DNA of 64,000 nucleotides from Gerris lacustris. Lineage: Eukaryota; Arthropoda; Insecta; Hemiptera; Gerridae. Under the pieces are notes generated by a model. That model worked only from the letters and a program-made list of their open reading frames with translations. It searched no databases and was not told where the DNA came from. Where the stretch lies: positions 64,303,633-64,367,632 of the forward strand of contig OX578280.1 of NCBI GenBank assembly GCA_951217055.1, written 5' to 3'. Shown piece by piece: positions 22,795 through 33,826 of this stretch; position 1 is the stretch's first letter, and each line of letters starts with the position of its first letter. A program made the translations under genes and the position numbers.

Positions 22795-23870
22795 CGCCTG
22801 TGGCGGCCAAACTCAGGGGGCGGCCGATACCGCTGTCACTTTTTTTTATAAATTGAAAAACAGGATCCATAGTAGACAGTAATAAACAAACATTATTGAA
22901 ATGGAACCCTTATAATTACACCCAATACATTATCAGGTTTAGTTTTATGTTCTTGGTTACACTAGTGTCATTTCTTTTGGTTTCTTAAATTCTATCAACT
23001 GTCTTCGCTGTAAATGAGTACGTATATGTATCTATGTATGTATTTTTCTTTCTCTCGTAACCCCTCTTACTTCTTTTCCATTATCCTTATCCTGCATACC
23101 TTCTTTTTATTTTTCCTTATCTCTTTTCTCACCCCTTTATAGCTGTTATCATTCCTACCCTTCCCTTTTGAACTGTTATCTCCTAATCCAATAATCAAAT
23201 AAAAATATAATTTCCTAATCCTACTCAAATAAAAATATCGAGCTCAGTTCTATTATAGGACTCTTTCCTAATATTGAGTTTTAAAAAAAAGCCTACTTTT
23301 ATTTTATTACTCAAAAACTATTTCAGTAGCAGTATTTTTTTTTTTTCTTTTAATTATTCAAGTAAACAGTGAAATAGCTAAATAATAGTGACATGAAACA
23401 GTAAACAGACTTTGTTCAGCCTTTGTAAGGGTGATTGAAAGTGAAAAAATGATTTTATTTTAAAAAGTTGAAAATACTTTTAGCTGTTAAACCATATATC
23501 CGTTTTTAGGGTCCTTAGGCGAACCCAAATCGAGGACCCTTATAATTTCTTGCGTTTGTCTGAATGTGCCTGAAGTGGAGGTCATTCAAGCATCTGTATC
23601 CCCAAAAATACCCAACATAAAAATTTGAAACTTTCCAGTTATGTTTTATGTAATAACCTAAACACAGGATACATGTAAGGAAGCCCCCAAAAGATCGCCC
23701 TCATCCCATCCCCCTCCCTGGTCAAAATATTCCTACTTCAATGGGGCGGCCAAAAGTGTAGCACCGGCGCTGTAACTACTACTACTACTACAACTACTAC
23801 AACTAAAACCCCTTTAAAGGTTTTCTTAGATTTGGTTTCCAATAATGTCTGTCTGTAGTCTATCCATACT
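22795..23870. other. Mostly unique sequence, nothing identified
   Basis: A short GC-rich piece at 22760-22840 (GCGCCGGCGCTACGCACAGG) is partly echoed near 23760 (GCGGCCAAAAGTGTAGCACCGGCGC), hinting at an element in between. No coding frame was recognised. Confidence 0.35.
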
Positions 23871-23873
23871 TAC

Positions 23874-24045
23874 ATGGGAAACTATGTGGCTGATGATAAG
23901 GTATATTGTTCTGCTAAGACTGTAGAGGAAGCAAAACATTTGACAGAAATAAATATACCAAAAATTAAAAATTGATGTAACAAAAATTATTTAACTATAA
24001 ATTCAGACAATACTCTTTCTCCCAAAAATCGACTGGACAGACGCA
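23874..24045 (+). pseudogene. LINE reverse transcriptase palm relic
   Basis: The frame from 23874 reads MGNYVADDKVYCSAKTVEEA, then a stop where Trp is expected (TGA for TGG), then CNKNYLTINSDNT. This is the catalytic [FY]xDD box and the following helix plus the N-K-[SC]-x-L-x-I-N-x-x-K-T segment of Jockey/CR1-type reverse transcriptases. It is only about 55 codons and ends in a stop. Confidence 0.65.
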
Positions 24046-24183
24046 TATAGATAGCCGAAAAATACTTACTGCTAACTGTACTTCTGAGAACAGACCTGAC
24101 TGTGAATGAGGAAAAATACAACGGGTGGACAAAGGAAATGTCTCGGGATAATTGTTGGCAGTAATCTTTTAACTGGAAACCTC

Positions 24184-24435
24184 ATACTATTGGTACTTCT
24201 TTAGATTGTTACTCCCCTAGTATTTTTTTTTTATATAAATGACTTTTACTAAATAAATATTAAGGCAAAGGGATGTTTAGTCCAATGTACTTTGGGACAA
24301 AGGAATATCACACTTCTGATTTTAGAAGGGGAGTAACAATCTAAAGAAGAACATTTCGTACACCTTCTTTAGATTGTTACTCCCCTATGTTTTTTTAAAA
24401 AGGGCAGTAACAATCTAAAGAAGTGCCATACTATT
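24184..24435. mobile_element. hAT-type MITE, complete, with perfect 8-bp target duplication
   Basis: The element is 24192-24427 (236 bp), with ends GGTACTTCTTTAGATTGTTA and its complement TAACAATCTAAAGAAGTGCC. The 8-bp direct repeat ATACTATT flanks it at 24184-24191 and 24428-24435, as expected for hAT transposases. The terminal repeat also occurs internally in inverted form (GGGGAGTAACAATCTAAAGA near 24340 and CTTCTTTAGATTGTTACTCC near 24366), so the right third is itself a small foldback. Confidence 0.9.
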
Positions 24436-24534
24436 GACCTGACTGACTAACTCAGGAAACTTAGATAATCACTAACTATTCTAAAGTGGGGGCAAACTTT
24501 ATCAATATGAGTTTATAGGAAAAATCTTGTTTCC

Positions 24535-24665
24535 GAGTTAATGATGAAAATAAATAGCAAGTTCGTTCCCACACCAAAGAGCTTCGATTTACATGGTTCA
24601 CTAATAATCACACCGTATTCGCTTTGGCGGTAAATTAGTGCATGAATTTGCTGAACTTCATAATT
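24535..24665 (+). mobile_element. SINE family A fragment
   Basis: GCTTCGATTTACATGGTTCACTAATAATCACACC and TTTGGCGGTAAATTAGTG match the body of family A (CTCTGATTTA, GCTCACTAATGATCACA, CGGCGGTACAATGTG) with many changes. Head and tail are missing. Confidence 0.45.
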
Positions 24666-24669
24666 GTCT

Positions 24670-25250
24670 GTTTGAAAAACGGGTAGGTCGTTCTAATAAT
24701 TAACAGCACTATAATTATGAATCTATCTGGCAAGAATAAATGCATCTACCACTATAGAAACACATTGTATGATATTGTTTCTTAAATGCATTTAAAACGT
24801 TTTTTGTTCGCTTAAAGTATAAAAAGATTTGGCGTAAGTAATGAAGATTTACTATCGCTTAAGTACATCTGTTCAACATTTGCTGCTGAAAACTTTTAGG
24901 TTTAAAAGTTATTAGAAGAGCATTATTGGATTTTAATAATAAACTTTTATTTAATAAGAGAAAAAGAAGCTTTATTTAACTTTAGTAACAAATCTTCTTT
25001 AACACATGTAACAAATTTTATAACTTTACAAGAAATTTTGTTCATATTATTACATTATTTGGTTAATAGTCAGTTCTTATTTTAGCGAAAAAAACCTGCT
25101 GTTTAGTAGCACGTTATTCGATTTATTGTTAAAGCTCATAAATCTTTATGACGTGTAAAAGCCTTCTTTAAACTTTCATATTATTAAGACTTGTTTATCA
25201 TTGTATAGTAACAGTTTAATAATAATGAAAATTGGTCTGGTACAACTCAT
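24670..25250. other. AT-rich sequence, nothing identified
   Basis: No frame, RNA gene or repeat boundary was recognised before the palindrome begins. Confidence 0.4.
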
Positions 25251-25834
25251 AATATACTTTATCTACGACTGATACGAAATATAAACATTATATCTCTGTT
25301 TAGATGCGTAGAAAGTGATTCTCTACGTACTTGTATTCATTGCGCATGCGCGTTTCATAATTCCTCTTTTTTCCGCCCTAGTAAGGTAAAAAAGAAGAAT
25401 TCTTTACCTTAACGAACGATTAGCGAGTTTGTTTACATTTAACAAAACTAATTTTCTGTTTGTTTAATTAAAGTAACTGTTCATATCGAGTTTTTAGTGA
25501 AAAACAATGATTAATTTCAGTGATTTGACGAAAATGAGGAGAATAGTAAGCCTCCCGAAATCATTAATTCGGCACAGAATACAACTAATGAATTAATATC
25601 ATCTTAATCAAAAGAGAAATACGAACTTACATACAGGAAGTTTATTATTATTATTTTCTTTTTTTTCCCCTGTATTTATTATTAAAATCCAACAATCGTA
25701 GATAAAGTACAGTACGCAACTCGTGCGAAAACTGCATTTTGCTTTGCTCGTGTGGTTTTACTACACTCGCTATCGCTAGGGTGCAAACTCCACACTCGCA
25801 TGCAAAATGCTACTTTCCGCACGAGACGCGTACT

Positions 25835-26010
25835 ATTTCCTGTCCTAAAATTCCAATTTTACATTTGAAGCTCACATTTTTGCGAGCGTTGCGCACTTGG
25901 GTGGATAACATTGTACAACGAACTCGTTCTGGGCATTGGTAAAATTAATATGTATACTAAATTTCAACCAAATCGGTCAACTTTACGCAAGTTATCGTCA
26001 TTATTCGATT
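25835..26010 (+). mobile_element. Family E middle fragment inside the palindrome spacer
   Basis: CTAAAATTCCAATTTTACAT, GGATAACATTGTACAACGAA and AACCAAATCGGTCAAC follow the middle of family E copy E3 (19820-19990). Both ends of the family are missing. Confidence 0.55.
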
Positions 26011-26149
26011 TCAAGACGGTCGATTTCGTTACCGGTCGTTTCGCCGGGCTCCAGACGCTGTAACATTAAGGGACTTTACAGTACTGTTAAGGATCTTCAC
26101 AGTACTGTTAAGGAACTCCGTTAAAAAAAAAGACTAAAAGGGAGGTTTG

Positions 26150-26235
26150 AAAGGTACTGGATCGACCCCCTGATCACTTTCTCCAGCAGGATGTTACGTA
26201 ACTCCGAAGTTACGTAAGTCGGGGTATTACTGTAC
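26150..26235 (-). mobile_element. Possible pogo-like DNA transposon end
   Basis: Read on the minus strand the stretch starts TACAGTAATACCCCGACTTA and continues through a palindromic TAACTTCGGAGTTACGTAAC. Ends of the form CAGTA-ATACCCCGA with a TA flank resemble those of insect pogo/Tigger-type elements. The opposite end was not found. Confidence 0.35.
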
Positions 26236-26959
26236 ATATAATATAAGAATAGTACATTACCCGTCTAGTGCGGAAAGTAGCATTTTGCACGCTAGTGTGG
26301 AGTTTGCACCCGAGCGGAAGGAGGGTAGTAAAACCACACGAGCAAAGCAAAATGCAGTTTTCGCACGAGTTGCGTACCGTACTTTATCTACGATTGTGGA
26401 TTTTAATACATAATAATTACAGAAAATATTTAATAATATATATTAATAAACGTCCTGTATGTAAGTACGTATTTCTCTTTTGATTAAGATGATATTAATT
26501 CATTAGTGGTATTTTGTGCCTAATTAATTATTTCGGAAGGAGTATAATTCTCCTCATTTTCTTCATAATCTCTTAAATCACTCATTGTTTCTCTAAAAAC
26601 TCGATATAAACAGTTACTTTAATTAAACAAACAGCAAATTAGAATGTAATCAAACTCGCTAATCGTTAATCTATCTCGCTTATCGTTCGCTATTGTGGGT
26701 TAAGGTGAAGAATTCCGACCTAGGGCCTAGGGCGGGAAAAAAGAGGAATTCTTCACCTCATTATGAACGCGCATGCGCAATGAATACAGCTACGAAAAGA
26801 ATCACTATACAATGTGTATATTTCGTATCAGTCGTAGGTAAAATACTAATTTCATATATTCAATGAGACAATCAACTTTCATTAATAACTGTTTTTTATT
26901 AAATCCAACAGCCACAACATGTTGTGATAAAGATCGTTAAAATCTTTGATGCAGACCTT

Positions 26960-27330
26960 AACATTTATAATAGAGAAAACAACGTTTTTACCGATATCGT
27001 ACGTTCTAACGAACGATTTCAATACAACTTCATATAAATCGTCTGAAGTACAATTAAAATAGGCATGTAACATTTCAACTTTATAGAAGTAATAGTTATT
27101 GAGTAGTGAAGTATTATATTTTATAATAGTTGAAATGAAGATGGCCGCAACATGTAAGTTAAGGAATATTGTAGAAAGGAACCATTCTCCCCCCACTACA
27201 TGGCTCTCTACTACAATCAGCCTTTTTAACTATTAACTCATCATGATTAACTATTTTTTTAATACCTAATACTTATTCTATTACTCTCGCTTCAATGATA
27301 GAGCCTCGCACCTAGATAATTATGATCTGG
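26960..27330. repeat. Dispersed repeat family G, copy G2
   Basis: This matches copy G1 (16985-17400) over blocks including GAAAACAACGTTTTTACCGA, TATATTTTATAATAGTTGAA, CCCACTACATGGCTC and TCTCGCTTCAATGATAGAGC. A 104-codon minus-strand open frame (26882-27196) runs through it, but it is not conserved in copy G1, so I do not call it a gene. Confidence 0.55.
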
Positions 27331-27334
27331 TGAT

Positions 27335-28510
27335 TAAGATTCATGTCATCTGCTACTCTAAATATTTATTCACTACAATAGTGAATAAATAACTACGTAA
27401 TCCATCAGTGAATACAGTAATTAATAGAGAAATGCTAATCAATATTTATGGCATCTGCTACACTAATTATTTTGAACTCTTTGAATTTTATAAGATAAGC
27501 TCATTATTCAATAACTTTTTTTTTCTTAAATTTAGTTCTCGGATGTTCTGATTATACGAATTATGTAAATTTATTCGTTTATTAGCGTATTTAACTTTTT
27601 GATCCACTGAAAAGCAATGTGTGGCCAAAAAAGTTAAACTACAAAATTATAATATTTTTTCTCTAAGAAAGAAAGTTTTTACCAATAATTCTATGCTCCA
27701 ATTTATACATTCCCTCTCATCCCGTGTAATCTTTTTTTAAAAAAATATTGATATAGATAACGTTATAATGGCGAACCTTTTAATTTTTTTATACAATAAC
27801 TCCCGAAGGAATGTATAAAAGCACCACAAAAATATGTTATTAAATATTGTAGGGAAGCTATTATAATGGTATATTAGCCTACAGTAATTTTACACATTCT
27901 TATCATTCCATTAATCTGTTTAGCTATTTATCACCATGCTCGTACTATATATTTCATTATTATATTTATACTTTAAACTCACCTTTTAGTTTACCATCGA
28001 TTTTTATTTCAAGGGATTTCAATTCTAAAAATCTAGTACACGTATATTAAAATATAGTAGCATTGTAAAGGCAGGAATCTCTGATCTATGATTTCAAAAC
28101 ACCTTGTCATGTTTTAAAGGTGATACCTTAAAGTTATTAATGTTATCTGCTTTATCGTTTTAATGCTGGTTAGTTGAATGTTTAGAGAATCAAATGAAAA
28201 CATATACATACGAATAAATAACATACATTAAACAAATGCTTATACAGGGTGTTTGGTCAAAGATGTAACAAACGAAGAGAACAGATTCTATCCATCATTT
28301 GCAACAAATATTAGATTTATTGAAACATTTCACAATCAACAAATATTTGGTTGTGGGAAAAATAAATCGTCGAAGTTATAAATATTTCAATAATAAATCT
28401 GGAGTAAAAATCGTTCATAAAGAAGAATTTTATATATATTCCTGATGCATTGCTGAGTGATGTAGTGCATTGAGTGTGATATTTTTAATATATTAATATA
28501 ATTTCATAGG
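27335..28510. other. AT-rich sequence, little identified
   Basis: ACAGGGTGTTTGGTCAAAGA near 28244 resembles the outer end shared by many insect mariner-type MITEs, but no matching second end was seen. Nothing else was recognised. Confidence 0.35.
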
Positions 28511-28525
28511 TACGTTAATTAATCT

Positions 28526-28662
28526 CGTAGCAAAACTGTTTACATCTGTAATTAACAAAAGGTTGTCTGATCGGGCACTCAACTAAATTTGACACCTGAA
28601 ATTATCCAGGTGGGATTTAGGAAAGGTAGGAAATGTGAGAACGCTTGTGTAACGCTTTTTGG
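28526..28662 (+). pseudogene. LINE reverse transcriptase relic, frameshifted
   Basis: One frame gives KLFTSVINKRLSDRALN, and after a frame change the next gives LTPEIIQVGFRKGRKCENAC. This is the segment before the catalytic box of Jockey-type reverse transcriptases, with the pattern N-K-R-L...Q-x-G-F-R-x-G-R. The TIR element that starts near 28644 interrupts it. Confidence 0.6.
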
Positions 28663-28862
28663 TGTCGATTTTTAGTAACGCTTATTCGAGTTTATGTACC
28701 ATAGCCAAGACATGAAAATGTCAAAAACACCATATTATATATACCATGGGTCAATTCTCAATAGCTTCGCCTCAATAATGTTTTAGACATTTCCATGTCT
28801 TGGCAATGGCACATAAACTCGAAAAAAAGATACTAAAAATCGACACCAAAAAGCGTCACACG
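28644..28862. mobile_element. MITE with ~80-bp terminal inverted repeats
   Basis: The left arm (ACGCTTTTTGGTGTCGATTT, CGAGTTTATGTACCATAGCC, AAGACATGAAAATGTC) is matched in inverted form by the right arm, which ends AAAATCGACACCAAAAAGCG. Only about 55 bp separate the arms, so the element can fold into one long hairpin. The target duplication is unclear. Confidence 0.75.
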
Positions 28863-28894
28863 TATAACAGGGAGTTAGGAAGATATAGGAGGTG

Positions 28895-29115
28895 TGCAGT
28901 GCAGTCAGTCTGCCCGCTCTTGGTATAGGGTCTCTCCCTACCACGCTTGGTAGGGCCTACCCACCCCTCCCCTCCCGATCGGCTACCTGCCCCACGTCTC
29001 AATCTCATCGCTCCTCGATACCGCTCCAGCAGTCGCTCGAGCGCCCCAGCGGCACCCCCGCCCCCAACTACCACTTCTTTTCTACTGCTCCGATTTGCAC
29101 CGGACAAACCCCATA
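28895..29115. other. GC-rich patch inside a probable Helitron-like region
   Basis: About 220 bp of C-rich sequence stands out against AT-rich surroundings. Both strands carry short open frames (74 and 83 codons) with low-complexity Gly/Arg or Pro/Ser content and no known domain. It could be a captured fragment of other genomic DNA. Confidence 0.4.
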
Positions 29116-29239
29116 ACCCTTAAAAATATTGGTGAAGAAGCTAAAAGATTACTTTTTAATAAACTGGAAAAGAAGAAAAGTACTTTCTTTCTTCGTGCAC
29201 AACATATAATTATGTATTTAATTTGTTATTTTTCAAGGT

Positions 29240-29974
29240 ACGACCATTTTACTCTACAAAATCGATCGCTGCTCCTAAACCGTTCATCCGATAGCGATGA
29301 AACTTTAGGGAATGGTTAGACGCACGCCCGGGAAGGTTTCTGAGTTAGTAAAACTATGTTCCGATTTTGGTACGCAGGAGTACGTGGTACAAATGTCAAA
29401 GTAATAAAAACCCTTCATGATGCATATCGTTGAAAAGCTCTTTAAGAGCACAGTAATTGTTGTTAAGTATATTTTTGTCATATTTTTATTTAGGAGTTGG
29501 GTAAGAAGGATAATACAGGAAAAATATTTTTATAATCAATATCTATCATCCGATTGCGACGAAACTTTGGGGAATGGTTGGACGGATGCCTGGAAAGGTT
29601 TCTGAGTTAGTATAACTATGTTCCGATTTTGGTACACTGGGGTACGGGTACAAATGGCAAATTAATGAGAAACCTTTAATGATGCATATCGTTGAAAAAC
29701 ATTTTAATAGTACAGTAATTGTTATTAAGTATATTTTTGTCATATTTTCTAATGGGAGGGGGTAAATTGGCAAATACAGGAGAAATATTGGTATGTCTTA
29801 TGCCAATAACGTATATTGTACAATAAATATATTGTACATTTTAATATAAATGTTTCATCTAAGGCAACATTATTTTACTAAATAAACTATTCATAAGGTT
29901 TTTCAAAGGTAGCAGCAATTCATCTTATGTTATCAATGTTTATTAGGTGGTACGAAGTTCGCCGGGTCAGCTAG
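29240..29974 (+). mobile_element. Helitron-like 3' region with a tandem duplication
   Basis: A unit of about 262 bp is repeated twice (landmarks GAAACTTTAGGGAATGGTTA near 29298 and GAAACTTTGGGGAATGGTTG near 29560). The block ends TACGAAGTTCGCCGGGTCAG + CTAG, followed by T (29951-29975). Many insect Helitrons end in a small GC-rich hairpin (CGAA/TTCG) plus CTAG and sit next to T, with no target duplication. The 5' end and any Rep/helicase protein were not found, so it is non-autonomous. A related fragment lies near 51300-51480. Confidence 0.55.
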
Positions 29975-29999
29975 TATTAAATAAAAGTCAATAGTTCAT

Positions 30000-31003
30000 A
30001 TAATTAATTTAGTCTAAATTCAAATATTCTTCCTCTTTCGGAAATCTCAGAACCTCTGAAATAGTATTATATTAGTTCTTTCATTTGTACGTGTTTATAC
30101 GTTACAATAATATTCAGGGAATAAGAGACAAAAAAAATGTTTGCCCCCCCCCCCCCCCCTAAATTTTGGGCTATGGGCGCCCATAACTAGGCTTCACAGT
30201 GTCTACCATTACACACAGTTTGAGCTGACCTATTAGCTGAGTTTTTCTCTCAAGCCCTTTGCCTCAAGATCAACTTAGATGTCAAAGTGACAACATTAGA
30301 AAGGGAGGTTGGGTGAGACTTTTTAAATCTATGAAGTTCTTTAAAATAATTATCCCGGGTGGCGTTTACGGTTTGGATATAGGCCTGGTTGACCGACCCG
30401 AGCTATTATAGTTGACAGTTAAAAACTGCCAGCTGTCGAAAGAATTTAAAATTGACTGAATAGAGTATAATGGACCAATAAAGATTGAAATTACAGAGCC
30501 TTTAAAGTTGTTTGTCAAAAGTGATATAAAGTAAAGTATAGTATAGAGCTTTTAAAATTGATTATTTTTAGCAATTAAAATGTGATTAGACCTTTATTGG
30601 GTGAACCCTAATTGAGAAATTAGGGTTGCGTTTTCTAATTGAATTTATAATTGTGGGTTCCATTTTCTGTTGCACTAAAAACTGCTAGAGTACTACAAAG
30701 GTTCTCTAATAAAAAGAAAAATATAAAAAACATCTCTTTTTTATGATATGCCATAACATAGTTAAGATGTTTTCAAGTAGGTTCTTAAAGCTCTTCTCTG
30801 CAGCTCTTCAGTTTTAATACGCGAAAGCATTCTTTATGAGGTTCAACAATCCTTAATAATAAATGAAAAGAACACTTTTTATGACTTAAGTTATCTTAAT
30901 TAGGATTTCAGCTAAAAGCAAGTTACATTTCGTGTATAACCTCTTGAATTATTCTTCTGTTTTACCTCTTTATCTGAGTAAAAGATTTTTTTAATTTTTT
31001 ACT
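30000..31003. other. Mostly AT-rich sequence, nothing identified
   Basis: A C16 run lies at 30144-30159. No coding frame or repeat boundary was recognised. Confidence 0.4.
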
Positions 31004-31006
31004 CCG

Positions 31007-31525
31007 AGCTTACCGAAGGTAACGGAAGCTATGTAATTATTCTGAAGGAAAAAAAAAAATTATGGCCCTATTTCAAAAATTCCAAGACAGAAATCCGTTT
31101 CAGACATCCTAAACATTTTTGGTTCCCTGGCTGTCTTTCAGTCAACCTTTGCGAACTAACATATATTTAAAATTACTTGTCCGATTTTAATTAAATATGG
31201 ATGGTAGGTGATAATTAGCCCATTTGTTTCTCTTCCATGTGCGCACAAACATACATTTATTTACACCTATATCTTCAAAACTACTCATCTGATTTTTATG
31301 AAATTTAGGTAGTTTGTCAAAAGTAGCTAACATATTGCCCCAGATTAATTTCAACCGTCTACGGTTTTTAAATGTTGCTAATTTTATACTTTAATTCATG
31401 TAAAAATCAAAACAAGTATGACAGATTAAAAAAAACAAAACTATAATTGCTCGTAATAGCATAAAATAATTAAAGTATAACAAATAACTAGCTAGGAAGC
31501 TATGTGCCACACTAATTGGCAGACT
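31007..31525 (-). mobile_element. Family E repeat, near-complete copy E4
   Basis: It begins on the plus strand with the complement of the 3' hairpin (GAGCTTACCGAAGGTAACGG), contains GTTTCAGACATCC and a GTCTTTCAG remnant of the microsatellite, and ends with the complement of the left end (CCACACTAATTGGCAGACT, to 31525). A second, plus-oriented fragment (31575-31790) follows directly. Confidence 0.65.
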
Positions 31526-31574
31526 ATTAATTTACACGAATAAAAGTATAAATTTAACCATTTTTTATGTGTGC

Positions 31575-31790
31575 AGGTGGTTGAAATTAATATGGGAATA
31601 TCTCCAGGCTACTTTTTACAAATCATTCAAATTACTTTAAAACAGAAAATACTTTTAAAGATCCAGGTGTAAATAAATGTATGTTTGTGCGCATGTGTAA
31701 GAGAATCAAATAAGCGCAGAAGATTGAAACTTATATATTATATAACTAACAATGAGCTAATTGTGATCCCATCCTTGTACCTGGTCCTAC
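31575..31790 (+). mobile_element. Family E middle fragment
   Basis: GGTGGTTGAAATTAATATGG, GGTGTAAATAAATGTATGTT and ACAATGAGCTAATTGTGA match copies E1 and the one at 56870. Both ends are absent. Confidence 0.55.
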
Positions 31791-32009
31791 CCCATTAGTG
31801 GGGTAAGACTGTGTGGTATTACATTTTTTAGAAAAAAAATCATTGTTAAAAAATTAATTAAACGATATTTTAACATTGATCTATTGTGCTTTAATAAGCA
31901 ATGGATATTTTAAATATGTTTAGAACTCTAAATGCGAAATATTCCGGCTCCAACAAGGCATCAAGTGGTAGCTACCCGGTCTTGTCCCACTTTTCCATAA
32001 TATAGATAA

Positions 32010-33470
32010 TGTAACGCATCATGCCTTACATCTATTACAAAATACACCGTGTCTTGTACATATTTCAAAATACAATGTGCTACATTGTATCATGTCTATA
32101 ATACATAGTTCAATAGGCTGCATCATGTCATGTGTATAATACATAGTACAATGGGCTACATTGAGTCATGTGTATAATACATAGTACAATGGGCTACATT
32201 GAGTCATGTGTATAATACATAGTACAATGGGCTACATTGAGTCATGTGTATAATACATAGTACAATGTGCTGAAACGTGTCATGTGTATAATACATAGTA
32301 CAATGGGCTACATTGAGTCATGTGTATAATACATAGTACAATGGGCTACATTGAGTCATGTGTATAATACATAGTACAATGGGCTACATCGTTTCATGTG
32401 TATAATACATAGTACAATGGGCTACATTGAGTCATGTGTATAATACATAGTACAATGTGCTACATCGTGTCATGTGTATAATACATAGTACAATGGGCTA
32501 CATTGAGTCATGTGTATGGTACATAGTACAATGTGCTACATCGTGTCATGTGTATAATACATAGTACAATGTGCTACATCGTGTCATGTGTATAATACAT
32601 AGTACAATGTGCTGCATCGTGTCATGTATATAATACATAGTACAATGGGCTACATCGTTTCATGTGTATAATACATAGTACAATGGGCTACATTGAGTCA
32701 TGTGTATAATACATAGTACAATGTGCTACATCGTGTCATGTGTATAATACATAGTACAATGGGCTACATTGAGTCATGTGTATAATACATAGTACAATGT
32801 GCTGCATCGTGTCATGTGTATAATACATAGTACAATGGGCTACATTGAGTCATGTGTATAATACATAGTACAATGTGCTGCATCGTGTCATGTGTATAAT
32901 ACATAGTACAATGTGCTGCATCGTGTCATGTGTATAATACATAGTACAATGGGCTACATTGAGTCATGTGTATAATACATAGTACAATGTGCTGCATCGT
33001 GTCATGTGTATAATACATAGTACAATGTGCTGCATCGTGTCATGTGTTTAATACATAGTACAATGTTCTACATCGTTTCATGTGTATAATACATAGAAGT
33101 ACAATGTGCTGCATCGTGTCATGTGTATGGTACATAGTACAATGTGCTACATCGTGTCATGTGTATAATACATAGTACAATGTGCTACATCGTGTCATGT
33201 GTATAATACATAGTACAATGTGCTGCATCGTATTATGGGTATAATACATAGTACAATGTTCTACATCGTTTCATGTGTATAATACATAGGAGTACAATGT
33301 GCTGCATCGTGTCATGTGTATGGTACATAGTACAATGTGCTACATCGTGTCATGTGTATAATACATAGTACAATGTGCTACATCGTATTATGGGTATAAT
33401 ACATAGACAATGTGCTACATCGATTATTGTATATAATACATAGTACAATTTTATATATTGTGTCATGTTT
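32010..33470. repeat. 38-bp satellite array, about 38 copies
   Basis: The unit is ATACATAGTACAATGGGCTA followed by CATTGAGTCATGTGTATA. Copies fall into a few variants (GGGCTACATTGAGTCATG, GTGCTACATCGTGTCATG, GTGCTGCATCGTGTCATG). The last part has a higher-order repeat: a five-unit block starting near 33064 recurs near 33257, a period of about 193 bp, marked by the same small insertion next to GTACAATG. The edges are more diverged than the middle, as expected for an array kept uniform by unequal exchange. Confidence 0.9.
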
Positions 33471-33474
33471 AAAT

Positions 33475-33820
33475 ACAAGAATAAATTTAACGTTGGCATT
33501 TGTATAAAATTTGTACGATATTGTTTAATGTAAACTCTAAGTTATGTATGCGTATTGTATATACTTTACTGGATTATTTAATTTTTTAAGAAATTATTAT
33601 TTTTTATTTAAACATTTATTCCAGGTCAAAGAAGATTTACATTTGTTAGATACGGTATTAACTCTGGTTGACTTTCATACTTAGGTAGCTCTTTTGTGAG
33701 CAGTCAGTGGAGCGTGTTGTGCTTAAATTTCTTTTGTCTTTTCTCCAGGGCTGTGTTTAGCCTCTGTTTTCTTCTTGCTCAGTTAATTTCCTTCTAATTT
33801 AAAAACATACAATTATATAA
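33475..33820. other. AT-rich sequence, nothing identified
   Basis: No frame or repeat boundary was recognised between the satellite and family D copy D1. Confidence 0.4.
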
Positions 33821-33826
33821 AAAAAA

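Larger units (their letters stand above)
25254..26850. repeat. 1.6-kb palindrome (long foldback element)
   Basis: Two arms of about 580 bp (25254-25834 and 26266-26850) are inverted copies. Matching landmarks include ATCTACGACTGATACGAAAT with ATTTCGTATCAGTCGTAGGT, CATTGCGCATGCGCG with CGCGCATGCGCAATG, and TTAATCAAAAGAGAAATACG with CGTATTTCTCTTTTGATTAA. Further pairs are GCAAAATGCTACTTTCCGCA with GCGGAAAGTAGCATTTTGCA. Each arm has its own short inverted repeat (TTTATCTACGA near 25262 and TCGTAGATAAA near 25697), so it may be two inverted copies of one MITE or one large element. The ~430-bp spacer holds a family E fragment and a DNA-transposon-like end. No coding frame was found. Confidence 0.8.

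Noticed and set aside
26882..27196. 104-codon minus-strand open frame
   Set aside because: It lies in repeat family G and the frame is not kept in the second copy at 16985-17400.
28244..28263. Mariner-type MITE end (ACAGGGTGTTTGGTCAAAG)
   Set aside because: No matching second terminus or TA-bounded partner could be found nearby.
28856..29116. Gly/Arg-rich or Pro/Ser-rich small proteins
   Set aside because: Low-complexity translations of a GC-rich patch on both strands; no supporting motif.
32010..33470. CRISPR-like array
   Set aside because: Repeats are head-to-tail with no unique spacers, in a eukaryotic, transposon-rich context; it is a 38-bp satellite.
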